Shown piece after piece: positions 6,431 through 12,721 of a DNA stretch of 12,721 nt; position 1 is the stretch's first letter, and each line of letters starts with the position of its first letter. The stretch covers positions 1 through 12,721 of the forward strand of contig URQO01000058.1 of NCBI GenBank assembly GCA_900550135.1. Direction: 5' to 3'. The stretch comes from an uncultured Eubacterium sp. Lineage in GTDB: Bacteria; Bacillota; Clostridia; Lachnospirales; Lachnospiraceae. Under the pieces are notes generated by a model. It saw nothing but the letters and a program-made list of their open reading frames with translations. It had not been told where the DNA came from and did no database searches. A program made the position numbers and the translations under genes.

Positions 6431-8878
6431 TTAAATATACCATAACATTTTGAAAATTTGAATTGTCAGTGTTGGAATAAATGCCAGTCCCAGCAAATAA
6501 ATTATCTGTATATTATTTGTCCAATATATACCAAACAATACATTCAATCCCGGAACAAATGAAATAATCATTACAAGTATCACACCGGTCAGTAATGCGT
6601 AAACTGTGTACATATTTGAGAACAATCCTATTTTGCATACCGATTCTTTACTTCTACAGTTAAATCCATGAAAAAGTCGTGCAAATATTAAAGTAATAAA
6701 GGCGTATGTTGTAGCTGTTTTTGCACTTACCTGTAATCCCCAAAAGTATGCGGTTAATACCACAATGCTTATTAATGTCCCCTGTATTGCCACCTTCGTT
6801 AAAAAAGTCTTTGAGACAATTTCTTCATTTTTATTTCTTGGTTTTTCTTTTAAAAGGCTGTCATCATTTTTTTCCATTCCTATTGCAAGTGCAGGAAGTG
6901 AATCTGTTACAAGATTGATAAATAGCAGTTGTATTGCGGTAAATGGTGATGAAAGTCCCATAAGTGATGTTAAAACTATTGATATTATTGCAGCAAGGTT
7001 TCCTGACATTAAAAACACTATTGCATTGATAATATTCCTGTAAACACTTCTGCCATTTGATACAGCTTTTATAATTGTTGAAAAATTGTCATCCACAATC
7101 ACCATGTCAGAGGCATCTTTTGCAACTTCAGTACCAGACCCCATTCCTACTCCAATATCAGAACTTTTAAGAGACGGTGCATCGTTTACGCCATCACCTG
7201 TCATGGCTGTTACATAGCCTTTTTTCTGCCACGCTTTTACTATTCGTATTTTGTCACTAGGAGACACTCTTGCATATACTGATATTTTATCCAAATTGTC
7301 TTCAAGTTGCTTTTCAGACATATTCTTTAATGTCTGACCGTCTACTGCTTCATCACCATTTTGATATATACCTATTTCCTTTGCAATTGCCCTTGCCGTA
7401 TTTACATTGTCACCTGTTATCATAATAGGTTTTATTCCCGCTTCTTTTGCCATTTTTACTGCTTCTTTTGACTGTTCTCTTGGAGGATCAATCATTGACA
7501 TAAGACCAATAAATATAAGACTATTTTCCTGATTTGAAGTCAATTGTTCACTGGTTTCTTTATAAGCAAAAGCAATAACTCTCTGGCCCATTTCTCCATA
7601 AATTCGATTTTGTTTTTCTATTGCTTCTTTATGTTCAGATGTGATTTTTTCCACACCTTTGTCTGTTAATATATATTCACATCTGTCTATTAAATAATCC
7701 GGTGCCCCTTTTGTAAAAATAATATTTTCATTATTATTTTCGCACATCACACTCATCATTTTCCTTGTTGAATCAAATGGCAGTTCTGCAATTCTCTTTT
7801 TGTTCAAAAGTTCTTCCGTATATTTTTTATTTCCAACATAATCCATTGTTTCCATCAATGCAACTTCTGTTGGTTCACCTCTAAATCCATCCTTTGTTTT
7901 TTCACTGTCATTTGCAAGTATGGCGCAGGCAATGATTTTCTTTTCACTTTCTCCTGCCATGTCCAAGTCCTTAATTTTTATATTTTTATTATTTACAAAT
8001 GCATTTTTTACTGTCATTTTGTTTTGTGTAAGTGTTCCGGTTTTGTCGGAGCAGATTACCGATACACACCCCAATGTTTCCACTGCATTCAAATTTCTTA
8101 TAATTGTATTTTCTTTTGCCATTCTAGACGTTCCTATTGCCTGAACTATGGTAACTATTGAACCTAATGCTTCAGGAATTGCAGCTACTGCAACGGCCAC
8201 CGCAAACATCATTGAGTCAAATATATTAAATCCCTGCTTTACATACAAACCAAATATAATTACACTAATTGCCATAATGATAATGGCAAGCTTTTTACTA
8301 AAATTGTCAAGTTTTATCTGAAGTGGTGTTTTTCTTTCTTTTTGATTATTTAACATTGCTGCAATTTTGCCAATCTCTGTATTCATTCCAATTTTTGTTA
8401 CCACAATTTCGGCTCTTCCAAATGTAACATATGTGCCGGAATAAACATCATCTGTTTTTTCAACGCTTACTGACTCACCTGTTAATGCACTTTCATTAAC
8501 TTTTACTGAATAATTTTTGTCAATTCTTCCATCTGCTACTATCATATCTCCTGCTTCAATTAACAGTCTGTCTCCAACTTTCACATCTTCACTGTCGATA
8601 ATAATTGTTCGTCCATCCTTTATTAATTTTGCTTTTGGTGCAGAAAGACTTTTCAAACTTTCCAGTGACTTAATTGCCTTTACTTCCTGAATTGTTCCAA
8701 CAATTGCATTTAATAAAAGAACAATAAATATAACTATTGTACTTTCCACTGACTCTGTTACTGCTGAAATAATTGCTGCAATTATTAAAATAATAACTAA
8801 CAAATCTTTAAACTGCCCCACAAAAATTTCAAATGCAGTTTTCTTTTTTCCTGTAATGATAATGTTCCTTTCTTCCAT
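6431..8878 (-). CDS. P2-type cation-transporting ATPase, probable Mn2+ exporter
   Basis: The protein has 815 residues from the chosen ATG and ten predicted membrane helices. It has TGES (133-136, actuator), the phosphorylated Asp278 in CSDKTGTLT, KGAP (390-393, nucleotide site) and TGDGVNDAP (560-568). Metal-site residues are PEAL in M4 (Glu236), Asn627 in M5, and Asn655, Thr658 and Asp659 of NLVTD in M6. The position matching SERCA Glu771 in M5 is Ala630, so calcium site I is lost, as in single-site PMCA and Golgi SPCA pumps. The manganese riboswitch upstream indicates Mn2+ export, as in Lactococcus YoaB. I chose ATG 8878 for its AAGGAGG five bases away. The frame is open upstream to TTG at 8911, and that extension (LSEKIVLKEEH) resembles the family's N-terminus, so a longer form is possible. 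Confidence 0.9.
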   Translation of the reverse strand: MEERNIIITGKKKTAFEIFVGQFKDLLVIILIIAAIISAVTESVESTIVIFIVLLLNAIVGTIQEVKAIKSLESLKSLSAPKAKLIKDGRTIIIDSEDVKVGDRLLIEAGDMIVADGRIDKNYSVKVNESALTGESVSVEKTDDVYSGTYVTFGRAEIVVTKIGMNTEIGKIAAMLNNQKERKTPLQIKLDNFSKKLAIIIMAISVIIFGLYVKQGFNIFDSMMFAVAVAVAAIPEALGSIVTIVQAIGTSRMAKENTIIRNLNAVETLGCVSVICSDKTGTLTQNKMTVKNAFVNNKNIKIKDLDMAGESEKKIIACAILANDSEKTKDGFRGEPTEVALMETMDYVGNKKYTEELLNKKRIAELPFDSTRKMMSVMCENNNENIIFTKGAPDYLIDRCEYILTDKGVEKITSEHKEAIEKQNRIYGEMGQRVIAFAYKETSEQLTSNQENSLIFIGLMSMIDPPREQSKEAVKMAKEAGIKPIMITGDNVNTARAIAKEIGIYQNGDEAVDGQTLKNMSEKQLEDNLDKISVYARVSPSDKIRIVKAWQKKGYVTAMTGDGVNDAPSLKSSDIGVGMGSGTEVAKDASDMVIVDDNFSTIIKAVSNGRSVYRNIINAIVFLMSGNLAAIISIVLTSLMGLSSPFTAIQLLFINLVTDSLPALAIGMEKNDDSLLKEKPRNKNEEIVSKTFLTKVAIQGTLISIVVLTAYFWGLQVSAKTATTYAFITLIFARLFHGFNCRSKESVCKIGLFSNMYTVYALLTGVILVMIISFVPGLNVLFGIYWTNNIQIIYLLGLAFIPTLTIQIFKMLWYI

Positions 8879-8993
8879 ATGTTCCTCCTTTAATACAATT
8901 TTTTCTGACAACTTTTCTTCTTTTACAAGTGCATTTTGTCTGGTTTCTGTTTATCGCTTAAGAAATTTTGACAATATTTTTCCCTAAAAAATA

Positions 8994-9052
8994 AAACAAG
9001 AACGAGACTTTTACCGCATCAAAAAAATACGGTAAAAGTCTCGTTCTTGTTT
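8994..9052 (-). terminator. Riboswitch-controlled terminator hairpin
   Basis: A perfect 23-bp inverted repeat (9030-9052 with 8994-9016, 13-base loop) is followed on the minus strand by a T-rich run (TTTTATTTTTTAG counting from the hairpin end). Its 5' arm contains 9032-9038, the 3' strand of the aptamer P1 helix. Terminator and ligand-bound aptamer therefore exclude each other. It lies upstream of the ATPase gene and would also stop read-through from the protease gene behind it. Confidence 0.92.
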
Positions 9053-9126
9053 CAGTATGCTTTCCGGTATAAAAACGTGATGACGAAAAGCATAACAGCC
9101 ATAAGCTGTGAACTACTCCCTCTTAC
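9032..9126 (-). promoter_or_regulatory. Manganese riboswitch aptamer (yybP-ykoY family)
   Basis: Minus-strand RNA. P1 pairs GUAAGAG (9120-9126) with CUUUUAC (9032-9038). The conserved GGGAGUAG lies at 9113-9120. P2 is the small hairpin ACAGC/GGCUGU. P3 pairs UAUGCUUU with AAAGCAUA (to 9057) and encloses the family's UCGUCAxxxCG (9076-9086) and ACCGG. The tail CGAGACUUUU matches the conserved 3' junction. The layout agrees with my memory of the Lactococcus lactis yoaB aptamer, minus its optional extra hairpins. Mn2+ binding would hold P1 together, block the overlapping terminator and switch the ATPase gene on. Confidence 0.93.
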
Positions 9127-9154
9127 TGGAAATAATCTTTATTTAATTATTTTT

Positions 9155-9183
9155 AGTATATACATTAATAGTATATGTGTCAA
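9155..9183 (-). promoter_or_regulatory. Promoter of the riboswitch-ATPase transcript
   Basis: On the minus strand, a perfect TTGACA (9178-9183) and TATACT (9155-9160) are 17 bases apart. Transcription would start near 9148, about 22 bases before the aptamer, giving a leader of about 270 bases before the ATPase start codon. Confidence 0.85.
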
Positions 9184-9274
9184 CTCTAATATTTATGGCT
9201 AATTTATTCGTTAATTAATGCTTTTGTATCCTTATCATATTTATCTAAAATTACATTAGGCTGTGGGCATGTCT

Positions 9275-10948
9275 TTAGAGCATTTTTTGTGGAAAGCTTT
9301 TTTCTAAACAAAGCGCTCCCCAGCCTGCCTGTTTGTTTGGCCACCTGTTTAATCCTGGCAATTTTCTTGCACCTCTTATCATATACGCTTTTACTTTTTC
9401 TCCATATAAATATCTGTCATTTCCACGGACAATTCCCCATTCCATCATAAGGGCTGCACCTCCTGTTACAAAGGGCGTTGCCATAGATGTACCACTCATT
9501 GAATTTGTTCCACCTGCATTTGAAGCTGAAACAATATTTACTCCCGGTGCTACTATGTCAGGTTTTACCTGATTTTCCTCTCTTGTAAATCCTCTTCCTG
9601 AAAAGGATGCTATAGTATCATTATAACTGTTGTATGCTCCTACACTAATTGCCTTATTTGTACCTGATGGAATAGTTAGTGTAATGTCCGGATCCGGTTT
9701 TAAAAATCTTGTGCTTTTATTTATGCTTCCTCTTGCGGGAAGCCACATATCATACCTTCCATTGACTACTTTCCTTGGTATTAAATTTATAATCCATATA
9801 CCACTGTTCAGATATATGTTTTGTGGTGTCAGACTTATATATATTTCCTGAAACCTGCTATATGGTCTTGGAGTTCCATACAGTATATATATATCCGTTT
9901 CTCCCAATGTTTCCCTGTAAATATAGCCTTCTTTTGAAATAACCTGAGTTCTTTCACCAGAAGGAGCTATTACTTGAATATCAAATTCTTCTACATAATC
10001 TTTCCATATTTGCACTGCTAAAGACTTTTCATAACGGGATATTTCAAGTTCTACATTTTCATTTGCATCTGTAAGATATCCGCCTGTATGTCCTCCGCTG
10101 TCTCCTTCATTGCCTGTTCCAATAGCTATAACTGTTCTGTTTCTATCAGCCACATAGTCTATATATGTTGATAAAAGAGAGGTTCCATCATGGGAGCCAT
10201 ATGTATTTCCAAAACTTATATTTATTGCTACCGGTTTGTTTTCTTTATTTGCCTCTTTTATAACAAAATCTATGGCCTCCATTAGCTCAGTGGTTCTTGG
10301 AAATGAGTTTTCCCTTTCTGTATTCATTTTCACCACCAACAACTTACTTTTTGGTGCCACTCCATTATTTCCTGCTGCTATTCCTGCCACATGTGTTCCA
10401 TGACCTGATAGGTCTCTTGAATTTACTAGTTCATATGGATTATTACTGCCAATTGCCTGATTAATCTCTTCACTATCATACACAACGCCTGTTACCTGAT
10501 CATACAATTTGTATATTCGGGTGTTTCCATTTTCATCAATAAAAGCACTATTTGTATAATCTATTCCACTATCAATTATGGCAACAAATACACCTTCCCC
10601 AAACAGTCCACCTCTTCCAATCTGAACCTGATTGATACAGGATGACCTTTTTCCATTAATTATAGCAAACTCCAAAGACTTAGGTTTTTCAACGTAAATT
10701 ACGGAATCAAGATTGGCTATCATATCTACAAACATTTTATTGGCGTTTACTATAGCATAGCCTCCACCCAATTCTTTTACACTATTTGCCAGATTTTTTA
10801 TTTCATCCACGTTTCCGCCATACCGTACAATTAAATCCCAGGAATTATCCTCCGGGTTGTATCCGGTTGACAGTTCCTGGGATTTGCTTAAATTTCCCTC
10901 TGACAAATCCATTGCCAGATTTAATTGATTATCAAGTTTTTCATTCAT
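9275..10948 (-). CDS. S8 subtilisin-family serine protease, Csp-like
   Basis: This 557-residue protease has an intact triad: Asp126 in AIIDSGIDY, His183 in SGHGTHVAG and Ser488 in SGTSMATP. Asn280 in GTGNEGDSGG is the oxyanion residue. Residues of about 36-95 resemble a short prodomain. About 295-430 form an insert between Asn280 and the Ser motif, matching the jelly-roll insert of Csp-type clostridial subtilases. There is no signal peptide, as in Csp proteins, which process the spore-cortex hydrolase SleC during germination in clostridia. Relatives also occur as multi-copy genes in gut Lachnospiraceae where the role is unclear, so a germination role is not established here. It lies 41 bases after the SufB/D gene on the same strand with ribosome binding site AAAGG. 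A promoter is not obvious, so it may be co-transcribed with suf. Confidence 0.9.
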   Translation of the reverse strand: MNEKLDNQLNLAMDLSEGNLSKSQELSTGYNPEDNSWDLIVRYGGNVDEIKNLANSVKELGGGYAIVNANKMFVDMIANLDSVIYVEKPKSLEFAIINGKRSSCINQVQIGRGGLFGEGVFVAIIDSGIDYTNSAFIDENGNTRIYKLYDQVTGVVYDSEEINQAIGSNNPYELVNSRDLSGHGTHVAGIAAGNNGVAPKSKLLVVKMNTERENSFPRTTELMEAIDFVIKEANKENKPVAINISFGNTYGSHDGTSLLSTYIDYVADRNRTVIAIGTGNEGDSGGHTGGYLTDANENVELEISRYEKSLAVQIWKDYVEEFDIQVIAPSGERTQVISKEGYIYRETLGETDIYILYGTPRPYSRFQEIYISLTPQNIYLNSGIWIINLIPRKVVNGRYDMWLPARGSINKSTRFLKPDPDITLTIPSGTNKAISVGAYNSYNDTIASFSGRGFTREENQVKPDIVAPGVNIVSASNAGGTNSMSGTSMATPFVTGGAALMMEWGIVRGNDRYLYGEKVKAYMIRGARKLPGLNRWPNKQAGWGALCLEKSFPQKML

Positions 10949-10989
10949 ACATATACCTTTTTTATTTGTTATATAATTGTATGCTGTAA

Positions 10990-11907
10990 CTATCTTAAAA
11001 ATCCATTTACAATCTGCTCTTCTGCTTCCTCTTCAGTAAGTCCTAAAGTCTGAAGTTTTATAAGCTGTTCACCTGCTATTTTACCAATTGCAGCTTCATG
11101 TATCAGTGAAGCCTCCAAATGATTGGCAGTAATTTCAGGAATTGCACTGATTTTTGCATTGTCCATAATAATGGCATCACATTCAGAATGTCCGTTACAT
11201 TTGTTGTTTCCATTTATTACTGAATAAAATGTCTGCTTTGAGTTATTTTTTGCAACTGATCTTGACACTACATTGGCGCTTGAACCTTCTCCATCCATAT
11301 CAACATCAAATCTTGTGGTTGCCACCTGATTGCCATGAGTTAATAATCTTTCAGTAATAACAATTTTTGCATCTTTATCAAGTTTTGCCTTTGTGACCCT
11401 GTTTGTAGAATCAATACCTTTTATCTGTACTGTTTCCATTTCCATGTATCCACCTTCTTCGATGTTTACAATAGTTGTAGGATTCATAACATTTTCACCG
11501 TTACCATCACCTTTTCCATAATGCTTTTCCACATATTTTACTTTTGCATTTTTTCCAATGTAAAATGTATGGATACCATCATGCTGTGATAATTTATCAC
11601 CACTGTTGTGAATACCACATCCTGCCACAATCAAAACATCAGCACCTTCTCCAATGTGAAAGTCATTGTACACACACTCCTCAAGACCTGTTTTACTAAT
11701 AACTACAGGTATATGAACGCTTTCATTTTTGGTGCCGGGCTTTACATATATGTCTATGCCGTCTTTGTCATCCTTTGTGACAATATCTATATTTTCTGTT
11801 GTATTTCTGCTGTCTTTTTTGCTGTTTGCTCTAATATTGTAAGCTCCCTCAGGAATTTGATGAAGTCCTGTAAGCTGCTCAAACAATTCCATTTGTATCT
11901 TATCCAT
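10990..11907 (-). CDS. SufB/SufD-family Fe-S cluster scaffold protein (minimal SUF type)
   Basis: This 305-residue protein is much shorter than E. coli SufB (about 495) or SufD (about 420) and corresponds to their beta-helix core plus C-terminal helices. It would dimerise and form a complex with SufC to assemble Fe-S clusters in the cytoplasm. By eye, Cys243 in SECDAIIMD aligns with the SufB scaffold cysteine (Cys405 in E. coli). His270-Glu271 of IHEAAIGKI aligns with the SufB His433-Glu434 pair. The C-terminus LTEEEAEEQIVNGFL is the family's conserved ending. Further Cys97 and Cys237 are present. It starts nine bases after sufC, with AGGAGG five bases before the ATG, so the two genes form an operon. 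No second SufB/D paralogue, SufS or SufU gene is in the window. Confidence 0.92.
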   Translation of the reverse strand: MDKIQMELFEQLTGLHQIPEGAYNIRANSKKDSRNTTENIDIVTKDDKDGIDIYVKPGTKNESVHIPVVISKTGLEECVYNDFHIGEGADVLIVAGCGIHNSGDKLSQHDGIHTFYIGKNAKVKYVEKHYGKGDGNGENVMNPTTIVNIEEGGYMEMETVQIKGIDSTNRVTKAKLDKDAKIVITERLLTHGNQVATTRFDVDMDGEGSSANVVSRSVAKNNSKQTFYSVINGNNKCNGHSECDAIIMDNAKISAIPEITANHLEASLIHEAAIGKIAGEQLIKLQTLGLTEEEAEEQIVNGFLR

Positions 11908-11916
11908 AATGTCCTC

Positions 11917-12645
11917 CTACGCCTTTAATTTCTCACATACACCACCCTGATTTGTTCCAAGAACAAGTGGCATAATCTCATCTTTTGAACCATGGGCTTT
12001 GATAAGTCCATTTGACAATAATATAATTTCATCTGCAATATCCAAAATTCTTTCCTGATGTGAAATAATTAAAATTGAATTGGTATTATTTTTCTGCATT
12101 TTTTCAAATACCTTTATAAGGCTGTTAAAACTCCATAAGTCAATACCGGCCTCCGGCTCGTCAAATACTGAAAGAACTGTATTTCTTGCAATAATGGTAG
12201 CTATCTCAATTCTTTTCAACTCGCCACCTGAAAGACTGCCGTCAACCTCTCTATTAATATAATCTCTTGCACACAATCCCACTTCTGACAGGTATGTACA
12301 TGCCTCACTAATTGACAACTGCTTTCCTGAAGCCATTCTAAGTAGGTCAACTACTCTAATACCTTTAAATCTTACAGGTTGCTGAAATGCAAAACTTATA
12401 CCTGCCTTTGCTCTGTCTGTAATGGACATATCTGTAATATCTGTTCCATTAAATATAATCTGTCCTGATGTTGGCTTGATAATGCCAACTATCAGCTTTG
12501 CCAAAGTTGATTTTCCACTTCCGTTAGGTCCTGTAATGGCTACAAATTTACTTTCATCTATTTTTAAATTTACCCCATTTATTATATCTTTATTTTGTCC
12601 CTTTTCGTCTGTTACGCTAAACTTTACATCTTTTAACTCAAGCAT
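11917..12645 (-). CDS. sufC: SufC-type ATPase of Fe-S cluster assembly
   Basis: This 242-residue ABC-type ATPase is soluble and energises the SufB/D scaffold. Motifs in order: Walker A GPNGSGKST (39-47), Q-loop QQP (88-90), signature LSGGE (138-142), Walker B LSVFDEPEAGIDL (158-170, with Asp162 and Glu163) and H-loop His196. The Glu-Ala-Gly-Ile-Asp D-loop and the FQQP segment are typical of SufC rather than of transporter ATPases. The length matches SufC (about 250). The ATG overlaps the stop of an upstream gene by eight bases and has AAAGGAG nine bases before it, suggesting translational coupling. The partner gene follows after nine bases. An unrelated transporter ATPase is unlikely because no permease is near. 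Confidence 0.93.
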   Translation of the reverse strand: MLELKDVKFSVTDEKGQNKDIINGVNLKIDESKFVAITGPNGSGKSTLAKLIVGIIKPTSGQIIFNGTDITDMSITDRAKAGISFAFQQPVRFKGIRVVDLLRMASGKQLSISEACTYLSEVGLCARDYINREVDGSLSGGELKRIEIATIIARNTVLSVFDEPEAGIDLWSFNSLIKVFEKMQKNNTNSILIISHQERILDIADEIILLSNGLIKAHGSKDEIMPLVLGTNQGGVCEKLKA

Positions 12646-12721
12646 ATTCTAAAACTCCTTTTTGTCTTCTACTTGTTATTTTTGCCTTTGCTCCCTGAAT
12701 AATAGGAAACTGTGGTCCTTT
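12638..12721 (-). CDS. C-terminal tail of an unidentified upstream gene
   Basis: An open frame runs in from the right edge and encodes 27 residues (beginning KGPQFPIIQGAK, ending GVLEYA) before TGA at 12638-12640. The stop overlaps the sufC start codon by eight bases, the pattern of a translationally coupled operon. I do not recognise the protein. It could be a further Fe-S or regulatory gene, but nothing visible decides this. The frame could also be chance, though the tight overlap and non-AT-biased residues argue for a real gene. Confidence 0.55.
   Translation of the reverse strand, partial: KGPQFPIIQGAKAKITSRRQKGVLEYA

Noticed and set aside
8994..9052. 23-bp inverted repeat as insertion-sequence ends or an excised element
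   Set aside because: It is followed by a T-run on the minus strand and shares a strand with the riboswitch P1 helix, so a regulated terminator explains it fully. No transposase is nearby.
9076..9085. Near-palindrome CGTGATGACG as an operator
   Set aside because: It is the conserved UCGUCAxxxCG segment of the riboswitch P3 region when read on the minus strand.
9333..9572. Plus-strand open frame of 79 codons, and similar frames across the ATPase and protease genes
   Set aside because: All are antisense to well-supported genes with intact motifs, and none has a convincing start signal.

Overview
The window looks like chromosomal DNA of a low-GC anaerobic Firmicute, most likely from the Lachnospiraceae or a close clostridial family. 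The reasons are the AT-rich coding sequence, strong AGGAGG-type ribosome binding sites, a two-gene SufC plus SufB/D cluster, a Csp-like subtilase, a DUF6512-type membrane protein and a clostridial-style tmRNA. This assignment is inference from gene content. The first 49 bases are not biological: they match the Illumina TruSeq universal adapter, so the left edge is an untrimmed read end. Nearly everything is on the minus strand; the one clear plus-strand gene is at 1714-2193. Read in the direction of transcription, the window therefore runs from right to left.

Right end (9275-12721): the tail of an unidentified gene overlaps sufC, followed by a SufB/SufD-type scaffold gene and then a cytoplasmic-type S8 subtilase with an intact catalytic triad. 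SufC plus a single short SufB/D protein is the arrangement called the minimal SUF (SMS) system for Fe-S cluster assembly.

Centre (6431-9183): a consensus promoter drives a leader that folds as a yybP-ykoY (manganese) riboswitch. The 3' strand of its P1 helix is also part of a 23-bp perfect terminator hairpin. The gene behind it is a ten-helix P2-type ATPase. By sequence alone it would be called a calcium pump, but the riboswitch and the lost M5 carboxylate of calcium site I point to manganese export.

Left-centre (2168-6358): an OmpR-family response regulator and its histidine kinase overlap by 38 bases. They are followed by a Gfo/Idh/MocA oxidoreductase with its own promoter and by a formate/nitrite-family channel with a long leader. 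The channel gene converges on, and overlaps by 26 bases, the plus-strand DUF6512-type gene.

Left end (1-1472): ssrA (tmRNA) has a clear promoter and a tag reading frame. It is followed, probably in the same transcript, by three tandem 46-base repeats that each fold into a bulged hairpin with compensatory stem changes, and then by a strong terminator. This repeat trio is the least explained element in the window. Next is a second OmpR-type response regulator, with a direct repeat upstream of its promoter, and the first 11 codons of what is probably its histidine kinase, cut off by the adapter.
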